A stretch of 64,000 nucleotides of DNA from CAZFOB01 sp964520325 (lineage in GTDB: Bacteria; Actinomycetota; JAICYB01), in contig CAZFOB010000002.1 in the NCBI GenBank assembly GCA_964520325.1, positions 124,001 to 188,000 of the forward strand. Reading direction: 5' to 3'. Positions 27,589-35,729 of this stretch are shown in pieces. Position 1 is the stretch's first letter. Each line of letters starts with the position of its first letter. The notes under the pieces are model-generated. The model saw only the letters and a list, made by a program, of their open reading frames with translations. It was not told where the DNA came from and made no database searches. The position numbers were made by a program, and so were the translations under genes.

Positions 27589-27715
27589 AAGACTCCAGAT
27601 GCCCGGTGCCCCATCGTACTGTGCCCTCCCGCGCGGCTCAAGGAAAGCTACAGGCTGCGGGCCATCGACGTGACGTCTCCTGCCTCTTACCGGGTGGCCC
27701 TGCCCGGGTGGCGTC

Positions 27716-28909
27716 TTGTGGTCCCCTAAAGGGGTGCGTGAACTGGACGACGTGCTGTCTCGGCTGCCTCGAGCCGAGGATGCCGTGGTGGTCCGCGACG
27801 CCGGAACCACCGTGATCGGCTTCCGTCCCGACGCTGTCGTTGCCGCCGATGGAGCCGAGGCGTTCGAAGTTCTGCAACAGCTCAAAGGCTGGTGGGCCGG
27901 ATACCTCGCCTACGATCTCGGTCGCGCCGTCGAGCGCGTTCCCACCCTCGCGTCCGCCGACCCGTCTCTGCCCGACCTTCTGCTCGGCCGCTTCGACGCC
28001 CGCCTCGTCCTCGAGCCCGGCCGGCCGGCGCGCGTCGATGGGGACGGGCCGACGAGGAACGATCTCACGCGCCTCCTGGACTCCGACGCTGCTGCTCTCG
28101 ACCCTCCCCGTCTGCTCCCGTGGCGCACCAGCCTCGACCTCCAGGCGTGGACGCGAGGTGTCGAGACCATCCTCGACCATCTGCGCGCCGGCGACTGCTA
28201 TCAAGTGAATCTCACGCGGCGGCTCCAAGCCGACACGGAAGCCGACCCCGTGGCCCTCTTTCGAGTTCTGAACGCCGGTAACCCGGCACCGCATGCGGCT
28301 CTCATCCGGCTCGAGGGCGTCTGTGTTGTCTCCGCTTCGCCCGAGCGGTTCTTGCGCCGCGATGGCACAACGATCGAGACGCGACCCATCAAGGGGACAT
28401 CGGCGGACGCCCAGACGCTCGAGCGAAGCGCGAAGGATCGAGCCGAGAACGTGATGATCGTCGACCTCGCACGTAACGACATCGGACGCATCTGCGAGTA
28501 CGGCTCGGTCCATGTACCTGCCCTCTTCGAGCTCGAAGCACATCCGGGCATCTATCATCTCGTCAGCACCGTGCGCGGAACCCTTCGCGACGACGTCGGC
28601 GTCGCCGACATCATCCGTGCGACCTTCCCGCCCGCGTCGATCACCGGAGCTCCGAAGCCCAGCGTGCTGAAGATCATCGAAGAGCTGGAGCCCGTTCGAC
28701 GTGGCGTTTACTGCGGTGCGATCGGATTCATCGACACTCAAACGGATCGGATGGATCTCAACGTCGCCATCCGAACGTTCACCATCACACAAGGGCGCAC
28801 CTTCTTCGGCGTCGGCGCCGGCATCGTGGCCGACTCCGATCCGCAGAGCGAATGGGAAGAAACCGAGCTCAAGGCGCGTCGGTTGCTCTCACTCGCCGGC
28901 GGCCCTTAG
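27716..28909 (+). CDS. pabB: Aminodeoxychorismate synthase component I (PabB-like)
   Basis: A chorismate-utilising enzyme of 397 residues if the TTG at 27716 is used; a GTG at 27734 gives a start six codons later, and a CCCC-TAAA-GGGG hairpin lies between them. The chorismate-binding domain is clear over about 140-395: GDCYQVNLTRRL, SPERFLRRDG, TRPIKGTS, the DLARNDIGRI metal/substrate motif and FPPASITGAPK. It makes 4-amino-4-deoxychorismate for folate synthesis, probably with a glutaminase subunit encoded elsewhere. PIKGT here, as in PabB/TrpE, places the Lys of PabB enzymes. It is alone on the plus strand amid the ftsEX-smpB cluster, which suggests later insertion. Confidence 0.9.
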   Translation: MWSPKGVRELDDVLSRLPRAEDAVVVRDAGTTVIGFRPDAVVAADGAEAFEVLQQLKGWWAGYLAYDLGRAVERVPTLASADPSLPDLLLGRFDARLVLEPGRPARVDGDGPTRNDLTRLLDSDAAALDPPRLLPWRTSLDLQAWTRGVETILDHLRAGDCYQVNLTRRLQADTEADPVALFRVLNAGNPAPHAALIRLEGVCVVSASPERFLRRDGTTIETRPIKGTSADAQTLERSAKDRAENVMIVDLARNDIGRICEYGSVHVPALFELEAHPGIYHLVSTVRGTLRDDVGVADIIRATFPPASITGAPKPSVLKIIEELEPVRRGVYCGAIGFIDTQTDRMDLNVAIRTFTITQGRTFFGVGAGIVADSDPQSEWEETELKARRLLSLAGGP

Positions 28910-28946
28910 TCGTCGGAGCGGCCAGCCTGGCGTGTGGGCAAACGCG

Positions 28947-29819
28947 CTAGGCGTCGAGGAAACGTCGGACGGCAACCGCTGATCCGAGGGCGCCCACCGT
29001 GATCCCAAGCACCATGAGCCACCCGATCTGCCCGAACGCGACGCCGTGCAAAGCCGTTGTCGGGATCCACACGGGGAACTGCGACCGCGCGATCGACTTC
29101 CCGGCCCCAAGCAGTAGCAACGCGATGGCAGCTCCACCGATACCCGCCGCAACCCCTTCGAGCATGAACGGCAGGCGTACGAACCAGTTCGTCGCACCAA
29201 CGAGCTTCATGATCTCGATCTCCCGGCGGCGTGCGTAGATCGCCAGCTGCGTGGTGTTGGCGATCAGCAGGACGGCCGCACCGAGAAGCACGATGATCAT
29301 GACCACCGAGAAGGTTCGCAGGAGCGACGTGAACCGAACGAGACGCTGGACGGTATCCCGCTGATCGGCGATCTCTTCGATAGCGGGGTTACGGTCGAGC
29401 TTCGACCTGATCACGTCGACCCGGTTCGGATCCGAGAGCTCAACGCGGAATGACGCCGGCAGGACATCGGAGTCGATGTTCTCCCAGAGAGCAGGCTGGT
29501 CACGGTAGAGGTCCTTGAACTCCTTGTACGCCTCATCCTTGGAGATGTAACTCACCCGGCGCACGATCTCGAGCTCGGTCAACGTCGTGCGGACGTCGTT
29601 CTGTTGAGCTCGCGTGATGTCGTCGGTGAGGAACACCGACACTTCGACCTTGTTCTCGATCTCGCGGGTGATGCTCTTCACGAAATCACCGAGCGTGAGC
29701 ACGCCCCCGAGCAGCAGGAGTGAAACCGCGGCCGTCAGCACTGCAGCGATGGTCATCAACTTGTTGCGCCGAAGATTCGTTGCCGCTTCTTTGACGAAGT
29801 ACCCGACTTTGAGCGCCAT
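28947..29819 (-). CDS. ftsX: Cell-division ABC transporter permease
   Basis: A 290-residue FtsX with one N-terminal transmembrane helix (about 22-44), an extracellular domain (about 50-165) containing VEVSVFLTDDIT and DVLPASFRVEL, and three C-terminal helices (about 172-285) with the RRREIEIMKLVGATNWFVR segment between. It transmits ATP-driven motion of FtsE to a periplasmic peptidoglycan hydrolase. The start lies 2 nt after the ftsE stop, so the two are coupled. Its 3' end faces pabB with a 37 bp gap. Confidence 0.96.
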   Translation of the reverse strand: MALKVGYFVKEAATNLRRNKLMTIAAVLTAAVSLLLLGGVLTLGDFVKSITREIENKVEVSVFLTDDITRAQQNDVRTTLTELEIVRRVSYISKDEAYKEFKDLYRDQPALWENIDSDVLPASFRVELSDPNRVDVIRSKLDRNPAIEEIADQRDTVQRLVRFTSLLRTFSVVMIIVLLGAAVLLIANTTQLAIYARRREIEIMKLVGATNWFVRLPFMLEGVAAGIGGAAIALLLLGAGKSIARSQFPVWIPTTALHGVAFGQIGWLMVLGITVGALGSAVAVRRFLDA

Positions 29820-29821
29820 CG

Positions 29822-30508
29822 CTAATCCGTTGATCCGTAGACGCCGCGGTCCTGGTCGCGAACGACGTGGCCGCCTTCGAGCTCGACGACCCGGCGTCGC
29901 ATCGCATCGACGATCGCGTGATCGTGAGTAGCCATGAGAACCGTCGTCCCCGTGCGGTTGATGCGGTCGAGCAGCCGGATGATCTCGAGGGACGTCCCGG
30001 GGTCGAGGTTGCCGGTCGGCTCATCAGCGATGAGGATCTGTGGACGGTTCACGAACGCTCGCGCGATCGACACTCGTTGTTGCTCGCCGCCGGAAAGCTC
30101 ATGCGGCCTGCGGTCGGTCTTGTCGGCGAGTCCAACCAGCTCGAGCGTCTGGAGCACGAGCGGACGGATGCGTGGCTCGGAGTAGCCGATCACCTCGAGG
30201 GCGAACGAGACGTTCTCGTAGACGTTCTTGTTCTCAAGCAGCTTGAAATCCTGGAAAACCACTCCGAGCGCACGGCGGAGGTAGGGAACCCGCCACCTCG
30301 GGAGCTTGTTGAGGGGGCGCCCGGCGACGAAAACCTCGCCCTCGGTCGGCTCCTCGTCCTTGGTGAGGATCTTCATCAGGGTCGATTTACCCGACCCTGA
30401 GGCACCGACCAGGAAGACGAACTCCCCTTTGGAGATATCGATGTTGATGTCGACCAGGGCCTTGATGTCGCCCCGATAGACCTTGGAAACGCGCTCGGTC
30501 TTGATCAT
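29822..30508 (-). CDS. ftsE: Cell-division ATP-binding protein
   Basis: A 228-residue ABC ATPase with Walker A GASGSGKST, Q-loop VVFQDFKLL, signature LSGGEQQRVSIARAF, Walker B ILIADEPTGNLD and switch His in MATHDHAIV. FtsE-specific features include VYRGDIKALVDINIDISKGEF and the RPLNKLPRWRVPYLRR loop. With FtsX it activates a cell-wall hydrolase at the septum, here probably the M23 protein two genes downstream. In many actinobacteria prfB precedes ftsE; here a short repeat region and a transketolase subunit precede it instead. Confidence 0.97.
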   Translation of the reverse strand: MIKTERVSKVYRGDIKALVDINIDISKGEFVFLVGASGSGKSTLMKILTKDEEPTEGEVFVAGRPLNKLPRWRVPYLRRALGVVFQDFKLLENKNVYENVSFALEVIGYSEPRIRPLVLQTLELVGLADKTDRRPHELSGGEQQRVSIARAFVNRPQILIADEPTGNLDPGTSLEIIRLLDRINRTGTTVLMATHDHAIVDAMRRRVVELEGGHVVRDQDRGVYGSTD

Positions 30509-30534
30509 TCGGCGGTCGCCTTACGAGGATTCCT

Positions 30535-30573
30535 CAACGTTCTTTGGCAACGTTCTTGGGCAACGTTCTTTGG
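30535..30573. repeat. Three tandem copies of a 13 bp unit upstream of ftsE
   Basis: CAACGTTCTTTGG occurs at 30535-30547 and 30561-30573, with a one-base variant (CAACGTTCTTGGG) between them at 30548-30560. The array lies 26 bp upstream of the ftsE ATG, inside the 139 bp gap to the transketolase subunit. Each copy contains AACGTT, which is self-complementary. It could be a protein-binding array or a slippage product. Confidence 0.88.
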
Positions 30574-30647
30574 CGCCTGCGGACGCCTTGAGGCCGGTTG
30601 GGCCACCCTACCAACGGCTCTTCAGGGCGGCAACGGACTTCACGAGG

Positions 30648-31610
30648 CTACCCCGCGCGGCTTGCTGCCAGGGCAACTTCGGCCGGCGAGTCGCAGAATC
30701 CTGCCGTGGCCTGGGCGATCCGAGCAGCCGACAGCCCGAACTTCTCGTACAACTCAGCGGGGTCGCCCGATTCACCGAACCCCCGGACGCCGATCCGCAG
30801 CACCGGCACCGGAGACCGCTCGGCCAGCACCTCGCAGACCGCACCGCCCAACCCTCCGGCCGGGACGTGGTCCTCGACCGTCACGATCCGGCCGCAACTT
30901 CCGGCAAGCCTCTCCAGCAGGTCAGCGTCGATCGGTTGGATCGTGTGGATATTTACCACGGCCGCTGAGATGCCGTGGTCGGCCAACAGGTCGGCCGCCC
31001 CGAGCGCTTGTTCGATCGTGGCGCCGCTACCGACGATCGCAACGTCGGTGCCATCGCGCAGAACCACACCCTTGCCGAACTCGAACTCATAGTCGTCCTC
31101 GTAGATCTCTTTGAGCTTTTGGCGAGTCAGCCTGAGATACGCGGGGCCAACGTGGCGAACCAGATACTCGACCGCCTTCTCGGTTTCGATGCCACTCGCC
31201 GGCTGGATAACTGCCATGTTCGGGATCGAACGCATCAACGAACAGTCCTCGAGGGCCATCTGAGAATGACCGTCCGGCCCGATGCCGACGCCGACGTGCG
31301 TCCCGACGATCCGGACGTTCGTGCGGTTGTACCCGAGCGACATACGGATCACCTCGAAGCGTCCGGTGATGAAGCATCCGAACGAGGCGGCGAACGGGAT
31401 CTTTCCCGTCATCGCAAGTCCCGCGGCGACGCCGATCATGTTCTGTTCGGCGATCCCGAGCTCGAAGAACCGGTCGGGAAACCTCTCACCGAAGGCCGCC
31501 GTCATCGTGCTGCCGGCAACATCGCCGTCGACCGCGACGATCCGTTCGTTCTCCTCACCCATCCGCACGAGCGCCTCGCCGAACGCTTCTCTCGTCGAGC
31601 GGTCAGTCAT
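30648..31610 (-). CDS. Transketolase C-terminal subunit (split transketolase)
   Basis: A 320-residue protein equal to the pyrimidine-binding and C-terminal domains of transketolase. The catalytic Glu that activates thiamine diphosphate is in FFELGIAEQNMIGVAAGLA, GPDGHSQMALEDCSLMR carries substrate-binding residues, and the C-terminal domain has VNIHTIQPIDADLL and VEDHVPAGGLGG. It works as a pair with the N-terminal subunit encoded just upstream, overlapping by 8 nt. Split transketolases move two-carbon units in the non-oxidative pentose phosphate pathway, giving erythrose 4-phosphate and ribose 5-phosphate. Confidence 0.93.
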   Translation of the reverse strand: MTDRSTREAFGEALVRMGEENERIVAVDGDVAGSTMTAAFGERFPDRFFELGIAEQNMIGVAAGLAMTGKIPFAASFGCFITGRFEVIRMSLGYNRTNVRIVGTHVGVGIGPDGHSQMALEDCSLMRSIPNMAVIQPASGIETEKAVEYLVRHVGPAYLRLTRQKLKEIYEDDYEFEFGKGVVLRDGTDVAIVGSGATIEQALGAADLLADHGISAAVVNIHTIQPIDADLLERLAGSCGRIVTVEDHVPAGGLGGAVCEVLAERSPVPVLRIGVRGFGESGDPAELYEKFGLSAARIAQATAGFCDSPAEVALAASRAG

Positions 31611-32466
31611 CGCGGTCGATCTCCTTCAGGGCTTCCTCGAGTTGCTCTTGTGTGACACCTTTGCCGTGCCACTTGTTCGAGTTCTCCATGAAGCTCACGC
31701 CCTTGCCCTTCACCGTGTGCGCCACGATCGCCGTCGGCGTGCCCTTCGTCGCTGCCGCTTCGTCGATCGCGGCCAGCACTGCTTCGAGGTCATGACCGTC
31801 GATCTCGATCACATGCCAGCCGAAGGCGCTCCACTTCTCGGGGATCGGGTTGAGCGTCGGGAGGATGTCATCGACCGAGCTCGTCTGCTGGATCCTGTTG
31901 TTGTCGACGATCGCGCAGAGGTTATCGAGCGCGAACCGCGGGGCCGACATCGCGGCCTCCCACACCTGTCCCTCCTCGATCTCGCCGTCGCCCATGAGGC
32001 AGTACGTGCGCCACGACGCCTTGTCGAGGCGCGCTCCGAGCGCAAGGCCCATCGCGATCGACAGTCCCTGTCCAAGTGAGCCCGTCGCCGCTTCGACGAA
32101 GGGCAAGCGCGTCGGATCCGGATGTCCCTGCAATCGGGAGCCGGTCTGGCGCAGTGTCTTCAGTTCGTCTTCCGGGATCGCGCCCGCTTCGGCGTACGCG
32201 GCATAGAGCACGGGGACACCGTGCCCTTTCGAGAGGATGAATCTGTCGCGTTGCGGCCAACCCGAGTCTTTGGCGTCCCAACGCATCCGTGAGAAATGCA
32301 ATGCGGTAACGATCTCCACCGAAGACAACGCCGTGGACGGATGTCCGCTGCCCGCCTCCTCGGGTTTGGTTGCCGTCGCGCGTCCCATCTCGAGGATCCT
32401 CTTGCGCAACCGCTTGGCGATCACCTTCAGTTCGGCGATGTCTTGCGTGTTCGTCAATGTCGTCAT
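31603..32466 (-). CDS. Transketolase N-terminal subunit (split transketolase)
   Basis: A 287-residue protein containing only the diphosphate-binding domain: SGHPSTALSSVEIV, DRFILSKGHG, PFVEAATGSLGQGLS, and the thiamine-diphosphate/Mg motif GDGEIEEGQVWEAA followed by DNNRIQQTS. The ATG at 32466 overlaps the thrB stop (ATGA), so it belongs to the homoserine-threonine transcript. A longer reading to 32520 lies inside thrB and is rejected. Both halves keep all cofactor ligands, so the heterodimer should be active. Confidence 0.93.
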   Translation of the reverse strand: MTTLTNTQDIAELKVIAKRLRKRILEMGRATATKPEEAGSGHPSTALSSVEIVTALHFSRMRWDAKDSGWPQRDRFILSKGHGVPVLYAAYAEAGAIPEDELKTLRQTGSRLQGHPDPTRLPFVEAATGSLGQGLSIAMGLALGARLDKASWRTYCLMGDGEIEEGQVWEAAMSAPRFALDNLCAIVDNNRIQQTSSVDDILPTLNPIPEKWSAFGWHVIEIDGHDLEAVLAAIDEAAATKGTPTAIVAHTVKGKGVSFMENSNKWHGKGVTQEQLEEALKEIDRDD

Positions 32467-33275
32467 GACTCGATGACCCGCGCTCCTTCCCGGTTCCAGT
32501 CGAGCTCGAGGATCTGCCATCCGTCGAGATCGACAGCTCGTACGGATCCTTCATCCCCGCGCAGGACCAGGCACACTACCGACGGCCCGGCCCCCGAAAC
32601 CGCCGCGGCGATGCCGTTGCTCCGCAGCCGCTCGATCACCTCGGACGTGCTCGTCATAAGTGGCGCCCGATACGGCTGGTGCAACAGGTCGGCGGTACAT
32701 TCGTGCAGAAGCTCCCTCGTGGCCGATGCAGCGCCGGTCAAGAGGCTGAGGAGCCCAGACGCTCGGGCGACGTTCGCAACAGCATCGCCGCGAGGCACGT
32801 CGTTCGGTAGCACACGCCTGGCCTCCGCCGTCGACAACACCTGCGACGGCAGGAGGATAACGGGTCGCACCGACTCGCTCGGGTCGTAGCGGAGGACGCT
32901 CTGATCAGGCAGAACGAGCGTCAGGCCCCCGTAGAGGGCGGCGGCGAGGTTGTCGGGGTGACCTTCGATCGGGGTGCCCAGACGCAGGAGCTCGTCCGGG
33001 TCGGGGTCCCTCCCCGAAAGCGCGCTCCCGATGACCAGTCCGGCTGCGACACAAGCGGCTGAGGAACCAAGCCCTCGAGCTCGAGGGATGTCGGAGGTGG
33101 TGACCCCAAAGACCGGCGCGTCGCTTCCCCCAGCCGCGCGGATGGCTCGCCGGATCATCTTCGGCAACTCCTCAGGCTGCGAGGTGTCGATCTCGAGGAC
33201 GAGCGAAACGGCTGCGCCGAGGCAGTCGAAACCAGGGCCGATGTTCGCCGTGCTCGCCGGCGCCGAGACCTTCAT
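32463..33275 (-). CDS. thrB: Homoserine kinase
   Basis: A 270-residue GHMP kinase, slightly short for the family (usually about 290-310). Motifs: APASTANIGPGFDCLGAAV at the N-terminus, the ATP-binding glycine loop in ARGLGSSAACVAAGLV, EGHPDNLAAALYGG and the C-terminal AAVSGAGPSVVCLV. It phosphorylates homoserine to give the substrate of threonine synthase. It is downstream of thrC with an 80 bp gap that holds two copies of a short dispersed repeat, and overlaps the transketolase gene at its 3' end. Confidence 0.95.
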   Translation of the reverse strand: MKVSAPASTANIGPGFDCLGAAVSLVLEIDTSQPEELPKMIRRAIRAAGGSDAPVFGVTTSDIPRARGLGSSAACVAAGLVIGSALSGRDPDPDELLRLGTPIEGHPDNLAAALYGGLTLVLPDQSVLRYDPSESVRPVILLPSQVLSTAEARRVLPNDVPRGDAVANVARASGLLSLLTGAASATRELLHECTADLLHQPYRAPLMTSTSEVIERLRSNGIAAAVSGAGPSVVCLVLRGDEGSVRAVDLDGWQILELDWNREGARVIES

Positions 33276-33294
33276 GAGTCACCCGTCATAGAGA

Positions 33295-33345
33295 GGAGTC
33301 GCTCCGCTCCATCCGTCATAGGGAGTCGCTTCGCTCCATCCGTCA
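33295..33345. repeat. Two copies of a dispersed intergenic repeat between thrC and thrB
   Basis: Two near-identical units (33295-33320 and 33322-33345) share the core TCGCTNCGCTCCATCCGTC and a GGAG start; a partial unit precedes them. The same core occurs twice between argS and lysA (37028-37072). GGAG and CTCC within each unit can pair to form a small hairpin. Confidence 0.88.
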
Positions 33346-33355
33346 CGAGCGGTCC

Positions 33356-34393
33356 TCACCAACCGAGGAGTTGGGCGACGGTCTCGAGGTCCTTCGGGAC
33401 ACGCTTCGTCGACGGCGCCTCTGCGAGGGCGCGGTCCGGGTCCTTCAGACCGTGCCCCGTGAGGATGAGGACACACGACTTCCCACGCTCGAGCTTGTCA
33501 GCGTCGATCAGCTTGAACAACCCGGCGAGTGAAGCCGCGGACGCAGGTTCGACGAAGAGGCCTTCTTCCTCGGCGAGCACGTGGTACGCCTCCAGGATGT
33601 CGCCGTCCGTCACCGCCAGGAACTCACCGCCGGATTCGGTTGTGGCTTTCACCGCACCTTCCCAGGAAGCCGGATTCCCGATACGGATCGCCGACGCAAG
33701 CGTTGACGGGTCCTTCACCGCTTCGCCGTAGACGAGCGGGGCCGCTCCCTCGGCCTGAACCCCGAACATCACGGGACGGTCGGGTCCGTACTCGACGTAG
33801 CCCTTCCAGTGCGCTGTGATGTTGCCGGCGTTGCCGACGGGCATGACGTGATAGTCGGGAGCACGTCCCAGGTTGTCCACGATCTCAAACGCACACGTCT
33901 TCTGTCCTTCGATCCGGTTCGGATTGATCGAGTTCACGTTTGTCACCGGATATCGGGCGTCCAGGCCACGGGATATCTCGAGTGCTCCGTCGAAGTTGGA
34001 CTCGATCTCGAGCACTTCGGCTCCATGCACCAGAGCCTGAGCGAGCTTCCCCAGGGTGATTCCGCCGTGAGGCACCAACACGATGCATCGCAGACCGGCC
34101 CTCGCCGCGTATGCAGCCGCCGACGCGGACGTGTTGCCCGTCGATCCGCACGTCACAGCCCCTGCACCCTCTTCGAGCGCCTTTGAGATGGCCAAGCACA
34201 TCCCGCGGTCCTTGAATGAGCCCGTCGGATTGGCGCCCTCGTACTTCAGGTACACATCAAGACCCGTGCGGGCGGACAGAGCATCGGCCGGCACGAGCGG
34301 TGTACCGCCTTCCTGCAGCGTGATGACGGGAGTGTTCTCCGTCACCGGAAGGCGGTCGCGGTACTCGTCGATGATGCCGCGCCACAGCGGCAC
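33356..34393 (-). CDS. thrC: Threonine synthase
   Basis: A 345-residue PLP enzyme that converts O-phosphohomoserine to threonine. Lys61 in PTGSFKDRGM is the Schiff-base residue; SGNTSASAAAYAARAG and the glycine-rich PVGNAGNITAHWKGY phosphate loop are typical, and the GHGLKDP motif near the end is standard. GTG start at 34393 follows the hom stop by 3 nt, with GAGGAG upstream inside the end of hom. The length matches the short bacterial threonine synthase class. Confidence 0.96.
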   Translation of the reverse strand: MPLWRGIIDEYRDRLPVTENTPVITLQEGGTPLVPADALSARTGLDVYLKYEGANPTGSFKDRGMCLAISKALEEGAGAVTCGSTGNTSASAAAYAARAGLRCIVLVPHGGITLGKLAQALVHGAEVLEIESNFDGALEISRGLDARYPVTNVNSINPNRIEGQKTCAFEIVDNLGRAPDYHVMPVGNAGNITAHWKGYVEYGPDRPVMFGVQAEGAAPLVYGEAVKDPSTLASAIRIGNPASWEGAVKATTESGGEFLAVTDGDILEAYHVLAEEEGLFVEPASAASLAGLFKLIDADKLERGKSCVLILTGHGLKDPDRALAEAPSTKRVPKDLETVAQLLGW

Positions 34394-34396
34394 GCC

Positions 34397-35689
34397 TTAC
34401 TCCTCTTCGCCTTCGACACGCAGGACGGAAACCACCTTGGTCACGACGTCGAGCATGCCGAGGTCGGCCATGGTCGCTTGGAGGTTCCTCTCCTTCCCGC
34501 GGTGGGTCACCATCACGAGTTGGGCCTGATCGCCGTAGCCCTCCTGCCACACCGAACGGATCGACACGTCGTTGTTGCCGAAGGTGATGGCGACCTGTGC
34601 GAGCACGCCGGGAAGATCCTGCACGGAGAGCAGTACGTAGTACTGGGCCTCCATCTCGTCGATCGGAAGCACCCGCTTGTCGAAATAGCACGTACAGCCG
34701 AGGCTTCGTCCACCGTGCACCAGATGACGGGCCGCAGCGACGATGTCTCCGACCACGGCCGAGCCGGTTGGATCGCTACCGGCTCCTCGTCCGTAGAACA
34801 TCAGGTCGCCGACGGTTTCACCCTCGACGAACACGGCATTGAACGAGTCTTTCACCGAAGCGAGCGGATGCGAGTTCGGCAGCATCGCGGGGTGCACGCG
34901 TACTGCGATCTCCCCGTCGATCTCCTCAGCGATCGCCAGAAGCTTGACGGTATATCCGAGGCGCTGTGCGAACTCGATGTCGCGATGGGTGACGTGGGAG
35001 ATTCCTTCGCGGTAGACATCACCGGCCACCACGCGGGAGCGGAAAGCCACCGACGCGATGATCGCGGCCTTCGCGGCGGCGTCGAAGCCTTCGATGTCGG
35101 CCGTAGGGTCCTCTTCGGCGTAGCCGAGTTCCTCGGCCTCCGCCAATGCTTCGGCGAACGACACGCCGGCCTCGGTCATCCGCGTGAGGATGAAGTTGGT
35201 GGTGCCGTTGACGATCCCGATAACACGCTTGATGCTCTCGCCGGCGAGTGACTCTTTCAATGGACGCATCAACGGGATGCCGCCCGCCACGGCGGCCTCG
35301 AAGTACAGGTCGACGCCGGCCTCGTCCGCCGCCTTGAAGAGCTCGGCCCCGAGCGTCGACAGCAGCTCCTTGTTCGCGCTGACGACGGGTTTGCCGGCAG
35401 CGATGGCCTGCAAGATCGCCGAGCGCGCCGGTTCGATCCCACCGATGCACTCGACGACGATGTCGACCGACGGGTCGGAGACGACCTCACTCACTTCATG
35501 GGTATAGAGGGATGGGTCGAGGTCGACGTCCCGCTTCTTCGCGAGGTTGCGAACCGCGACGCGCCTGATCTCGACGCTCCGTCCGACAGCCCGCGCGACC
35601 GTGTCGGCCTCGCGCAGCAGATGCCGAGCCGCGCCGGATCCGACGATCCCGCAGCCGAGCAGGCCGATGCCGATGGAAGGGTTGCCCAT
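34397..35689 (-). CDS. hom: Homoserine dehydrogenase with ACT domain
   Basis: A 430-residue enzyme reducing aspartate semialdehyde to homoserine. The Rossmann domain starts at GIGLLGCGIVGSG; SANKELLS and GIVNGTTNFILTRM are signature motifs, AEELGYAEEDPTADIEGFDAAAK forms the substrate site, and residues about 350-430 are an ACT domain that normally mediates threonine feedback inhibition. The ATG at 35689 is chosen because the family N-terminus begins there; the frame is open much further upstream only antisense-like within lysA. TACCCT ends 6 nt upstream, so a leaderless transcript from its own promoter is possible. Confidence 0.95.
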   Translation of the reverse strand: MGNPSIGIGLLGCGIVGSGAARHLLREADTVARAVGRSVEIRRVAVRNLAKKRDVDLDPSLYTHEVSEVVSDPSVDIVVECIGGIEPARSAILQAIAAGKPVVSANKELLSTLGAELFKAADEAGVDLYFEAAVAGGIPLMRPLKESLAGESIKRVIGIVNGTTNFILTRMTEAGVSFAEALAEAEELGYAEEDPTADIEGFDAAAKAAIIASVAFRSRVVAGDVYREGISHVTHRDIEFAQRLGYTVKLLAIAEEIDGEIAVRVHPAMLPNSHPLASVKDSFNAVFVEGETVGDLMFYGRGAGSDPTGSAVVGDIVAAARHLVHGGRSLGCTCYFDKRVLPIDEMEAQYYVLLSVQDLPGVLAQVAITFGNNDVSIRSVWQEGYGDQAQLVMVTHRGKERNLQATMADLGMLDVVTKVVSVLRVEGEEE

Positions 35690-35695
35690 AGACCC

Positions 35696-35701
35696 AGGGT
35701 A
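35696..35701 (-). promoter_or_regulatory. Candidate -10 box for leaderless hom transcript
   Basis: On the minus strand TACCCT is followed by exactly 6 nt and the hom ATG, the spacing at which an actinobacterial TANNNT -10 box places the transcription start at the A of the start codon. No good Shine-Dalgarno is present. No convincing -35 element was found. Confidence 0.4.
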
Positions 35702-35729
35702 GCGGCCCGCTGCTATGGTCCGAGAGGCT

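Noticed and set aside
27589..27733. Confident c-di-AMP riboswitch upstream of the M23 gene
   Set aside because: Only partial resemblance; no full consensus could be aligned by eye, so it is left as a low-interest finding.
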